DNA of 64,000 nucleotides from Mesostigma viride (lineage: Eukaryota; Streptophyta; Mesostigmatophyceae; Mesostigmatales; Mesostigmataceae). The stretch spans positions 1,202,734-1,266,733 of the forward strand of contig RPFO01000115.1 of the NCBI GenBank assembly GCA_009746045.1. The letters run 5' to 3'. Both the position numbers and the translations under genes were made by a program. Within the stretch, counting starts at the first letter, position 1. The number at the start of each line of letters is the position of its first letter. The notes under the pieces were generated by a model. That model searched no databases. It worked only from the letters and a program-made list of their open reading frames with translations, and was not told the origin of the DNA. Below, piece by piece: positions 1 through 9,468 of the stretch.

Positions 1-316
1 CTCCATGACCTCACCTGTACCTGTCTCTACTTGTGGTGGTACCTCTAGCCCTTCTGTACCGTGCTCGTGGTCGTCTACCGGTTCTATCTCTCTATTATCT
101 GGGTCTCTCTCCCTAAGCTCGTCTTCTGTCTCTCTGGCGTTCCTTGTCTGGTACCGTGTTGGCATGGTGCTCGTACCGGTACCTTACACAGCAGGCATCA
201 CCTCCCCAGGAAAGAAGAGAGAGAGAAAGAGCAACCACGTGCTATGGATCTATAGATATAGAACCTAGTATTACTTCCTAGTAATAGTATCCTCTACTGT
301 TTGCTAGGGCCAATGG

Positions 317-631
317 TCAGCTGAGAGAAGGTAACTGTAACTGCTGTCCCCTCCCCCTGGCTGCTGAGCGTGGGTGGCTTGGAGCATTCACGTGTGATGT
401 GCATCCCCTCAGGCAATGGCATGTTTCCCTAACAAACCTATCTGCATCTGTAATGTTATCAAACCCTTTCCACTTAGCACTAGAGCCTTGGGACAATATC
501 TTATCTTTAATGTGTTCCTCACAAGTCTTCCAGCTGTAGAATATAGCAGGTCTACCCTTATCCCCGTCGTGAGCTACTGCATAGTAAGGATATCCAGACT
601 GTCCACCCTTGTTTATTTTACGTCGGGGCAT
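317..631 (-). CDS. RNase H1 hybrid-binding (viroplasmin-like) domain ORF
   Basis: A 104-codon ORF. Its first ~70 residues fit the RNase H1 N-terminal hybrid-binding domain (caulimovirus-VI/viroplasmin-like family): a YYAVAHD segment, IFYSWKTCEEHI, then KWKGF and DADRFV, the usual order YAV-G...YSW..C...V.G....KF....A..F. Known family members bind RNA/DNA hybrids beside a C-terminal RNase H domain or in retroelements. No RNase H catalytic domain follows in frame; the last ~30 residues look like read-through into noncoding sequence, so this is either exon 1 of a spliced gene or an isolated domain. The start MPRRKINKGG is basic, as expected for this domain. The domain call is fairly good; gene integrity is unknown. 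Confidence 0.55.
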   Translation of the reverse strand: MPRRKINKGGQSGYPYYAVAHDGDKGRPAIFYSWKTCEEHIKDKILSQGSSAKWKGFDNITDADRFVRETCHCLRGCTSHVNAPSHPRSAARGRGQQLQLPSLS

Positions 632-639
632 GTTACATC

Positions 640-1040
640 ATAGTCTGGCAGCGGCTTGCAAGCAGGAGAGAAAGGGGAAACCCAGGCTACCTCTAATGCA
701 GTGACCTTAAACAAACGAGGAGGGAGCACGGAGTGTAGTACAGCACACGCCCCCCGCCATCCGCGGCAAAGAGGCTATACAACGATTACACGGAGGTAAA
801 CACCGTCAACACAGTCGGCAACAGCCAGACGGTATTCACCCCCACAACATGTAAAACAACGAATGGTTGTCGTCCGCAACTTCCATTCGAACCAACGACA
901 TTCACACCCTATAGAGGCACAACGTGTAACGAGAACCCCTACGCGTGCGAACCCGGAGAGAAAGCGAGCAAGCCAGCTAGCCTTCCACAGGCATCGCTTG
1001 TATCCTATCTAGGGGACGCACCATAATCGATGACGTTAAA
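640..1040. other. no gene seen
   Basis: No supported coding or RNA feature was found. There are short AC-rich stretches around 780-900, and stops occur in all frames. Confidence 0.5.
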
Positions 1041-1050
1041 TCCTCCTGAG

Positions 1051-1257
1051 CTGGCCGCCACCCGGTGTCGTTGAAGGCAAGCCCTGGCCGCCACTAGGTG
1101 TCGTTGAAAACAGGAGAGCTGAACGCTATCGTTTACAGCACCTCACCACAGGACTATTGCTAGCCCCGCCGAGTATCCCAGACTGGCCGCTTGCTGGCTA
1201 GGTCGTCGTTGAATCCCTTTACGGGCTGGCCGCCGACCAGTCAGCAGTCGTTGAATT
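1051..1257 (+). repeat. four imperfect CTGGCCGC...GTCGTTGAA repeats
   Basis: The pair CTGGCCGC followed ~10-25 nt later by GTCGTTGAA occurs four times (from about 1051, 1084, 1192 and 1225) with variable spacing. No ORF runs through. It may be regulatory or a decayed minisatellite. Confidence 0.5.
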
Positions 1258-1364
1258 CCGGAACCTCTACCTACGTCAAACTCAGCCTTGGTATCCTAAT
1301 TGGCTCACTAACCCTCTCCGCGAGAGTTAGCTAACCTTTCCAGCACATTTCCTCCGATAACCAG

Positions 1365-1945
1365 TGTTACGTCCCAGCCCAGACACACCTAGCCTGAGCT
1401 ACGTAGCGAAAGACCCTTCTTGCCGGAATTAGGAATAATTCAGATAGCCTAAAGTAGGTTGCGCTTCACGACGTGAGTCGTGAGATATCTGGCATCACGG
1501 CTTAATGCCAAGCTAATTAGTTCACACTTATAATGGCTAGCAATACCAATCACAAATGGATAATGCCCCGGGCTCAATGTGTAGGCGTATTCGCACTTAT
1601 CATTCATTAAACCAAGAGGACGAGACTCTCGTCCTCGGACCAATTTAACCTAGGTTGATTGCGGCGCAGATACATGCCAATTTCCCTGGACCAATCCGAG
1701 CCAAACATTCCACGTAGGATCCGGGCCGACATCGACCCTCAACTACAGGATCCACGTCTAGTACCACAAATGGACTCGGAACTGACGCGGCGCCACCGCA
1801 CCGGTACCTAAAAGGGCAACCTAGGACCAAAATAGCTAGTCCTATTCACGCAAGAGTCATTGTCCATAAAACTTGGTACAACGGCCACAAGGCCTTAGTA
1901 ATTTATTCCATTGTTACGTCCGACCTAAAGGGCCGGGACGTAACA
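1365..1945. mobile_element. possible solo LTR or TIR-bounded element
   Basis: The left end TGTTACGTCCCAGCCC and right end GGGCCGGGACGTAACA are inverted copies with one mismatch and bound a 581-bp segment with TG...CA ends, as in many Ty3-type LTRs. A second GTTACGTCC lies just inside the right end at 1912. I see no matching target duplication (ACCAG on the left, TAAAT on the right), so the boundaries or the class may be wrong. No coding capacity was recognised. Confidence 0.35.
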
Positions 1946-2327
1946 TAAATACTCGACATTTGCAGTGACTGTTCAGTTCCGGGCTCACAAATGATTTGCC
2001 GGGCACAGGCGTCGTTGCGCGGCGTATCTTTGTGATCTTTTCTGTACAGCTGTCGGAACGTCCCGCGGGTGCAACCTAGGACCGTTACTGGACACGGCAA
2101 AAATTTAAAATTTTTCAAGGTTGGACCAGTCGTTTCACATGATTCGTCGTACGTACGCACATATCCTCCACGCATGCCATGTCGACGCTGCACTGACACA
2201 CACCAGGGACTTTGGAAGGTGCGCACCCAGCCCGCCCAGGTAATTGATGCGGTGTTTTGCAGGCGCGCACCGCCGGATGCGCCCACCACGCCCGCCACCG
2301 CACGTCCAGTGACCGACTGTGGTCCAC

Positions 2328-3148
2328 GTTCTTTTTCGCCTGCGGGTGCAGCCCCCATAATGCGTACGAGCAGCTTCACGGCTTTCTTCTTTGGAAATCA
2401 AGAACAACGGGCCTGACACAACAACAACGACAGCAGCATCAGCTCCAACAAGAGTGAGTTGCGGGATTTTACGTACGTGGTTTTTCTATTTTTTTTTTCA
2501 CCTGGCATGTTGAGTATTCATCCCATTTTGCGTCATGACGGCTTCCTGAACGACGACTCTCTCTCCCTCTCCCTCTCCCCCCCCTCTCCCTCTTATTTTT
2601 CACCAGGTTTTTCATGCCGATTTTAAATCCCTTTTGCGTCATGCTCCTTGTAGCGTGATGTCGTCAATTGTCACTCACAACAATACTATCATTGTGGTTC
2701 GTTCTTTTTCGCCTGCGGGTGCAGGTCACGAGCGTTGCGTACGAGCAGCACTTACATCATTAAATCAAGAACAACGGGCCTGACAACAACAACAACGACA
2801 GCAGCATCAGCTCCAACAAGAGTGAGTTGCGGGATTTTACGTACGTGGTTTTCCTAATTTTTTTTCACCTGGCATGTTGAGTATTCATCCCATTTTGCGT
2901 CATGACGGCTTCCTGAACGACGACTCTTTCTCCCTCTCCCTCTCCCCCCCTCTCCCTCTTATTTTTCACCAGGTTTTTCATGCCGATTTTTAATCCCTTT
3001 TGCGTCATGCTCCTTGTAGCGTGATGTCGTCAATTGTCACTCACAACCATGCTATCATTGTGGTTTGTTCTTTTTTCGCCTGCGGGTGCAGGTCACGAGC
3101 GTTGCGTGCGGTGCGTCATCAATCCAAGAACAAAACACGATGTGGCTA
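2328..3148 (+). repeat. ~370-bp tandem repeat, about 2.2 copies
   Basis: Units begin at 2328, 2700 and 3067 with GTTCTTTTTCGCCTGCGGG. They continue through a (CAACAA)-rich block, GAGTTGCGGGATTTTACG, a short CT-rich tract and CACCAGGTTTTTCATGCC. Copy 3 is cut off where the long pyrimidine tract starts, so that tract may have expanded from the CTCCCTCTCC run present in every unit. Overlapping short ORFs on both strands show no domain. Confidence 0.75.
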
Positions 3149-3149
3149 A

Positions 3150-6061
3150 ACCCTCCCTCCCTCCTCCCTCCCTCCCTCCCTCCCTCCTCCCTCCCTCCCT
3201 CCCTCCCTCCCTCCCTCCTCCCTCCCTCCTCCTCTCCCTCCCTCCTCCCTCCCTCCTCCTCCTCCCTCCTCCCTCCCTCCCTCCCTCCCTCCCTCCCTCC
3301 CTCCCTCCCTCCTCCTCCCTCCCTCCCTCCCTCCTCCCTCCCTCCCTCCCTCCCTCCCTCCCTCCCTCCCTCCCTCCCTCCCTCCCTCCCTCCCTCCCTC
3401 CCTCCTCCCTCCCTCCCTCCCTCCCTCTCCCTCTCCCTCTCCTCTCCCTCTCCCTCTCCCTCTCCTCTCCCTCCTCCTCCTCTCCCTCTCCCTCTCCCTC
3501 TCCCTCTCCCTCTCCCTCTCCCTCTCCCTCTCCCTCTCCCTCTCCCTCTCCCTCTCCCTCTCCCTCTCCCTTCCTCTCCCTCTCCCTCTCCTCTCCCTCT
3601 CCCTCTCCCTCTCCCTCTCCTCTCCCTCTCCCTCTCCCTCTCCCTCTCCCTCTCCGTCTCCCTCTCCCTCTCCCTCTCCCTCTCCGCTTACGCCCTCTCT
3701 CCCTCTCCCTCTCCTCTCCCTCTCCCTCTCGATCCTCCCTCTCTCCCTCTCCCCTCTCCCTCTCCCTCCCTCTCCTCTCCTCTCCCTCTCCCTCTCCCTC
3801 TCCCTCTCCCTCTCCTCTCCCTCTCCCTCTCCCTCTCCCTCTCCCTCTCCCTCTCCCTCTCCCTCTCCCTCTCCTCTCCCTCCCTCCCTCTCCTCTCCCT
3901 CTCCCTCTCCCTCTCCCTCTCCTCTCCCTCTCCCTCTCCCTCTCCCTCTCCCTCCTCCTCTCCCTCTCTCTCCGCTTACGCCCTCCCTCTCCCTCTCCCT
4001 CTCCCTCTCCCTCTCCTCTCCCTCTCCTCTCCCTCTCCTCTCCCTCTCCGTCTCCCTCTCCGCTTACGCCCTCCTCTCCCTCTCCCTCTCCCTCTCCCTC
4101 TCCCCTCTCCCTCTCCCTCTCCCTCTCCCTCTCCCTCTCCCTCTCCCTCTCCTCTCCCTCTCCCTCTCCTCTCCTCTCCTCCTCTCCCTCTCCCTCTCTC
4201 CTCTCCCTCTCCCTCTCCCTCTCCCTCTCCTCTCTCCCTCTCCTCTCCCTCTCCTCCTCCCTCTCCCTCTCCCTCTCCCTCTCCTCTCCTCTCCCTCTCC
4301 CTCTCCTCTCCCTCTCCCTCTCCCTCTCCCTCCCTCTCCTCTCCCTCTCCCTCTCCCTCTCCCTCTCCCTCTCCTCTCTCTCCTCTCCCTCTCCCTCTCC
4401 CTCTCCCTCTCCCTCTCCCTCTCCCTCTCCTCTCCCTCTCCCTCCTCCCTCTCCCTCTCCCTCTCCCTCTCCCTCTCCCTCTCCCTCTCCCTCTCCCTCT
4501 CCCTCTCCCTCTCCTCTCCCTCTCCCTCTCCCTCTCCCTCTCCCTCTCCCTCTCCCCTCTCCTCTCCCTCTCCCTCTCCCTCTCCCTCTCCCTCTCCCTC
4601 TCCCTCTCCCTCTCCCTCTCCCTCTCCCTCTCCCTCTCCCTCTCCCTCTCCCTCTCCCTCTCCCTCTCCCTCTCCCTCTCCCTCTCCCTCTCCTCTCCTC
4701 TCCTCTCCCTCTCCTCTCCCTCTCCCTCTCCCTCTCCTCTCCTCTCCCTCTCCCTCCCTCTCCCTCTCCCTCTCTCTCCCTCTCCCTCTCCTCTCCCTCT
4801 CCCTCTCCCTCCCCCCTCCCTCCCCTCCTCCTCCCTCCCTCCCTCCCTCCCTCCCTCCCTCCCTCCCTCCCTCCCTCCCTCCCTCCCCTCCTCCCTCCCT
4901 CCCTCCCTCCCTCCCTCCCTCCCTCCTCCCTCCTCTTACGGTTACGCTTACGCTTACGCTTACGCTTACGCTTACGCTTACGCTTATGCTTACGGTTACG
5001 CTTACGGTTACGCTTACGGTTACGCTTACGCTTACGCTTACGCTTACGCTTACGCTTACGCTTACGCTTACGCTTATGTACGCTTACGCTTACGCTTATA
5101 CGCTTACGCTTACGCTTACGCTTCCCTCCCTCTCCTCTCCCTCTCCCTCTCCCTCTCCCTCTCCCTCTCCCTCTCCTCTCCCTCCCTCTCCTCTCCCTCT
5201 CCTCTCCCTCTCCTCTCCTCTCCTCTCCCTCTCCCTCTCTCCTCTCCCTCTCCCTCTCCGGCCTCTCCCTCTCCCTCTCCCTCCTCCGTCTCCCTGTCCC
5301 TCTCCCTCTCCCTCTCCCTCTCCCTCTCCCTCTCCTCTCCCTCTCCCTCTCCCTCTCCCTCTCCCTCTCCCTCTCCCTCTCCCTCTCCCTCTCCTCCTCC
5401 CTCTTCCCTCTCCCTCTCCTCTCCCTCTCCCTCTCCCTCTCCTCTCTCTCCTCTCCCCTCTCCCTCTCCTCTCCCTCTCTCTCCCTCTCCCTCTCCCTCT
5501 CCCTCTCCCTCTCCCTCTCCCTCTCCCTCTCCCTCTCCCTCTCCTCTCCCTCTCCCTCTCCCTCTCCCTCTTCCCTCTCCTCTCCCTCTCCCTCTCCCTC
5601 TCCCTCTCCCTCTCCCTCTCCCTCTCCCTCTCCCTCTCCTCTCCCTCTCCCTCTCCCTCTCCCTCTCCTCTCCCTCTCCCTCTCCCTCTCCCTCTCCCTC
5701 TCCCTCTCCCTCTCCCTTCCTCTCCCTCTCCTCTCCCTCTCCCTCTCCCTCTCCCTCTCCCTCTCCCTCTCCCTCTCCCTCTCCCTCTCCCTCTCCTCTC
5801 CCTCTCCTCTCCCTCTCCCCCTCCTCCCCTCTCCTCTCCCTCCCTCCTCCCCTCTCCCTCTCCCTCTCCCTCTCCCTCTCCCTCTCCCTCTCCCTCTCCC
5901 TCTCCTCCTCCCTCCCTCCCTCCCTCCCTCCTCCTCCCTCCCTCCCTCCCTCCCTCCCGCCCTCCCTCCCTCTCTCCCTCCTCCTCCCTCCCTCCCTCCC
6001 TCCCTCGCCTCCCTCCCTCCCTCCCTCCTCTCCCTCTCTCTCTCTCTCTCTTCTCTTTCTT

Positions 6062-6100
<39 letters not shown>

Positions 6101-6136
6101 TCTTCTCTCGTCTCTCTCTCTCTCTTATACTCTTTC

Positions 6137-6188
<52 letters not shown>

Positions 6189-6215
6189 ATTCTCTCTCTC
6201 TCTCTCTCTTCCTCT

Positions 6216-6261
<46 letters not shown>

Positions 6262-6356
6262 CTCTCTCTCTCTCTCCCTCTCTCCCTCTCTCCCTCTCTC
6301 TCTCCTCTCCCTCTCTCTCTCCCTCTCTCTTCTCCCTCTTCCCCCTCACCCCTCCC
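3150..6356 (+). repeat. 3.2-kb polypyrimidine simple-repeat tract
   Basis: An almost pure C/T strand. It is (CCCT)n at 3150-3420 and 4810-4935, (CCCTCT)n between these and again at 5125-5910, (CCCT)n at 5910-6025 and (CT)n at 6025-6330. Short CGCTTACGCC islands interrupt it at about 3686, 3975 and 4065. All long ORFs here, on both strands, are Pro/Ser/Leu or Arg/Glu/Gly translations of the repeat and are not genes. The complement carries repeated GGGA runs able to form G-quadruplex or triplex DNA. Confidence 0.97.
4936..5124 (+). repeat. (TTACGC)n hexamer block inside the pyrimidine tract
   Basis: About 30 tandem CTTACG units with occasional CTTACGGTTACG, CTTATG and GTACGCT variants, flanked by CCCT repeats on both sides. 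The stray CGCTTACGCC islands in the tract look like relics of the same hexamer. Confidence 0.9.
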
Positions 6357-6404
6357 TTTTACAAACCCATAATTCTGCAACGTAATCTGCTTTGACCGTG
6401 TGAT

Positions 6405-6820
6405 AGTTACGCCCGCCGTCGTTTCTTCTCTTACTGGAAGAGCACATGACCAACATTGGTTGTGCTAGTTACGCCCGCCGTCGTTTCTTTTGCCTTTTCG
6501 ATATCGAAATATATCTCGTGAAAGATGCCCTCCCATCAGGTAACTTGTCTTCTTGTAAGCTAAATCTTTCCAGAATAGTTACGCCCGCCGTCGTTTCTTT
6601 TGCATCTTCGATGTCTAAGTATTTGTCGTGTAAGTTGCATTCTAGTCAGGTCCATTGTCCCTTGTGATATCAATGTATCCCATGATAGTTACGCCCGCCG
6701 TCGTTTCTTTTTTTATTTTCGATGTCGAAGAATATTTCGTGAGTGTTGTTTCGCGTTACGGTCCAATGTCTTCTTGTGATATCAATGTATCCCGAGATGG
6801 TTACGCCCGCCGTCGTTTCT
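6405..6820 (+). repeat. ~110-bp tandem array, five copies of the 22-bp motif
   Basis: AGTTACGCCCGCCGTCGTTT plus CT occurs at 6405, 6467, 6577, 6687 and 6799 (first base AG or GG). The last three intervals are 110-112 bp. Spacers are recognisably related (CTTCGATGTCGAAG, TGTGATATCAATGTATCCC) but far more diverged than the motif, which is nearly invariant. The array lies just upstream of the first ORF of the unrecognised locus. A truncated copy sits at 7585-7597. Confidence 0.9.
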
Positions 6821-6973
6821 CTTTCCGTCTCGTTCGCTTTAAAATATCTAACGAAGGTTGTACCAACGTCCATTCACTTTTCTTATAGAATGATAAACGT
6901 TCACCTAAAACAAATTACTATATACACCCGTTAAACCACCCCCCCTCGAAATGACTCGTTTGTTGCAGAACAA

Positions 6974-7523
6974 ATGGATGAAGAACTTCAGAATATTTGC
7001 CGCGGAAACACCGATTGCCAAAAGAAAGCCGTTGACAAGTTTCACCCTTTTTGTGTGGATCACCTGAAGATTGTTTCAGACATTCAGGCAGTGTTTGACA
7101 CTGGCTTAAAAAAGATTGCAAGAAAGGCGAAAAACGAGGGGGGCTCTAAGCTTGTCATGGTCCTTGAGATGAGGAAGGCCGGCATGACGGTTTGTGTGGA
7201 GACAACAGATAGTGTCGCGGATAGCATGCCAGAAATGGCAGATGTTTTGTATGAGAAATGATGCGTCGGTTTTCTTCGCCATCAAGCCTCTCGGGATCGA
7301 ATTCATATACTCGACAAAAGAATGTGTGTGGGGGGGCCGGGATCCAAGTACTGTAGCAGAGAGTGCGGCAGAGGCCCTTGTTTTGAATGCGGGTGCTTGG
7401 TCCTACAGGGAGATCGACTTCTTAAGGCCAGGAGGGTGGGTTGACGAGCTGAAAGATGCAGTCAGTATCGCCACAGGTGTTAGGAGGGCATCTTTGGGAA
7501 AGAGGCTCCACGGTATCATGTAA
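6974..7523 (+). pseudogene. Cys/His-rich hypothetical protein, one frameshift
   Basis: The ATG follows a polypyrimidine/AG acceptor (CGTTTGTTGCAG, then AACAAATG), so this may be an internal or second exon. Frame one (6974-7261) has a CxxxxxC-x10-CxxH cluster (C..C, FCVDH) that could bind zinc, then an amphipathic region. At about 7255 the sense continues in another frame (NDASVFFAIKPLGIEF to GKRLHGIM, stop at 7523). The ORF at 14772 has the same C..C-x10-CxxH layout, so the two look like distant paralogs. No known family was recognised. The downstream AATACGTTTCGAAACAAAC run is AT-rich, as a 3' end would be. Confidence 0.45.
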
Positions 7524-7656
7524 TATATTTTAATACGTTTCGAAACAAACAATACAAATGATTTTGACAACATTGAATTGTATGTGTTACGCCCGCCATG
7601 AATCTACACCCCTAAAACCACACCCCCCTCGAAATGACTCGTTTGTTGCAGAACGA

Positions 7657-7881
7657 ATGTCAGAAGAAGAACAAAAAAAATGCCTCGGAAACCACAAGCG
7701 TAAAAGGAAAGCCGATGACAACGTAGAGACCCTCTCGGAGGATGTGCCGGAGTTGGTTTCTTCGGATGACGAGTTTGATTACTCGAAAACATCGGGGGGA
7801 CAAGTTCTTGAGAAAGCATGGAAGGTCTTTGTGACAAACGCGTTTGTGGAATGGATAAAAAAAAACTATTCCGAGGAATAA
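7657..7881 (+). CDS. small basic/acidic hypothetical protein
   Basis: The start is taken at 7657 because the 40 nt upstream (CCCCCTCGAAATGACTCGTT, then TGTTGCAG) match the segment before the ORF at 6974 almost exactly, ending in the same acceptor. The product is ~74 residues: an acidic N-terminus, a KRKRK nuclear-localisation-like run, an acidic middle (ELVSSDDEFD) and a helical C-terminus (AWKVFVTNAFVEWIKKN). The first 60 nt of coding sequence resemble those of the 6974 gene, so the pair arose by tandem duplication. The function is unknown. The DIRS-like element begins 11 nt after the stop. Confidence 0.45.
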   Translation: MSEEEQKKCLGNHKRKRKADDNVETLSEDVPELVSSDDEFDYSKTSGGQVLEKAWKVFVTNAFVEWIKKNYSEE

Positions 7882-7891
7882 CAACTTGTTT

Positions 7892-8101
7892 ATTTGGTGA
7901 GCTATGCTCATTTTATCTATGACTAACCTGCTGAGCGGAGAATGCAACGCCGTATAGCACCAAAGGAAAAAATAATTTTAGAAAAAAATATTTTTTGTGC
8001 TGGCACCCGTACCCCAGCCACCCAGGTAGGGGTTGGCTGGAGAGGTGGTTGCTATAAAGGGTGGGCTTCCATTCTAGGGAAGCAGGTTGTTTCTTTTGCC
8101 T
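7892..8101 (+). repeat. split direct repeat A1
   Basis: 210 bp, identical by eye to A2. It contains TGCTATAAAGGGTGGGC near its 3' end, a TATA-like element placed ~110 nt before the first ORF, so A1 may hold the promoter. Confidence 0.9.
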
Positions 8102-8170
8102 GAGAACCTCAAGTGACCACATCCACAAAAAACAAAACGCAATATAACACATCAAGCATTATAACCCACC

Positions 8171-9272
8171 ATGACCTCAGTGACAGCCCCAGAGCGGAAT
8201 TTCATAGCAAAGCTCAAGCAAGAAGCCAGGGAGGGATGCACCCCAAAGGAGGCCGCAACTGCGGTCCAGAAGATCCTAGGGGAGGGGCATTGGCTAGAGC
8301 GGATCCAGAAGCTCAATCCGGGGCGTGCCAAGAACGTCATGGACGTGTTGGAGAAAAGGGGGTTTGTCAGCGACTGGGATGGGGAGGAGGCCCTGGCCGA
8401 TGTGCTAGCAGCGCAACTGGGGGAGGCTATTGCAGAGCCGGATCCACCAGTGTCAGCAGGTGGGGTGGGAGCTGGGGGTGTTCCCCCTTCGGCAGGTGGA
8501 GGCGGAGGGCGGGGCATGGTGGACCGGGCGCTGGCGAGGAGGATGGCGCCCCTGGGGCGATCGACCAGGATGTGGCGGACCTAGACCGGAACATAGGTCG
8601 GCTGCTGGGCACCGAGACGGGCTATGCAACGCCAGCGGGAGGGCTTCCATCCCGCCCGGGCAACGCCCGCACTGGCGGAGATATTGGCGACCTGATATCG
8701 GCCATGTCGAAGCTGCTGGACCAGGCAAAGACTCCAGCAACTGCAAGCCCAGCCGCAGCGGCGACTGCTGGCAGGCTGGCGCGCACGAAGGGGGTGGCGC
8801 TGAGCGGGCATGCAGTGCCGGTCCTGGTGAGCAACATGCTGGAGGCGGTGCTGCCGGGGATGCTGGACTACGCAGAGAGCGTGGGGGGGAAGTCAATCCG
8901 TGCATCGTTAATGCTGACGATGCACGGCAGCTCAGCCAGCGGGGAGAGGAGGATGCTGCTCCTGCAGATGGCAGGAATTCTGGACACGATGGTGACAGAA
9001 TTTGGCTACTGGGCCACGCCACGCTCCGAAGTAATTCTGGAGCTGCAGCAGCCGAGTACCTGGCAAAGCTGATCACGGCATGCCAGCTGGTGGATGTGGG
9101 GTCGACGGGTTGGAAGGGGACTCCGTCGGCAATGCTGCCATTCCAGGAGGGTGGAGCAATGCTGGCGTCTCCGGCGGTGCGGGCGGCGATGAGCATGGGG
9201 AAGCTGCAGCACAAGCTGGAGCAGGGTCCCGGCAAGAAGGGGCAGGGCGGCCCGTCCAACAACAACAAGTGA
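8171..9272 (+). pseudogene. gag-like ORF1 of the DIRS-like element, two frameshifts
   Basis: Starts MTSVTAPERN at 8171 shortly after repeat A1. Sense reads in one frame to about 8540, shifts to the frame reading DQDVADLDRNIGRLLG...LELQQPSTW (to about 9060), and shifts again to end AMSMGKLQHKLEQ...SNNNK at 9272. Composition is Ala/Gly-rich with helical segments and no zinc knuckle, consistent with the poorly conserved first ORF of DIRS-like elements. Assignment as Gag rests on position, not on a recognised domain. Confidence 0.6.
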
Positions 9273-9468
9273 GGGAGCGGTGCCTTCTTCCACTACCTCT
9301 TCCAGCACCCCTGCCACCTCGTGACTGGTGGCAGCAGGTACGCTCAGGCCGTAGGCGCGATAGGATGAGTCGGGCTTTTAATGCTCGCACACTAGCCTGT
9401 CAGACGGTTAGGGCGTTAAACTGGATGGGGGGGGGGGGCGAGACCCGCCTGCTGTAGATTCTGCCCGT

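Noticed and set aside
3034-6395. Four ~470-1112-codon ORFs on both strands (Pro/Ser/Leu or Arg/Glu/Gly)
   Set aside because: They are translations of simple repeats whose period keeps all frames free of stops; composition is pure repeat.
6405-6820. CRISPR-like array of 22-bp repeats
   Set aside because: Spacers are related to each other and of variable length, copies occur in both orientations over 15 kb, and eukaryotic splice sites surround them.
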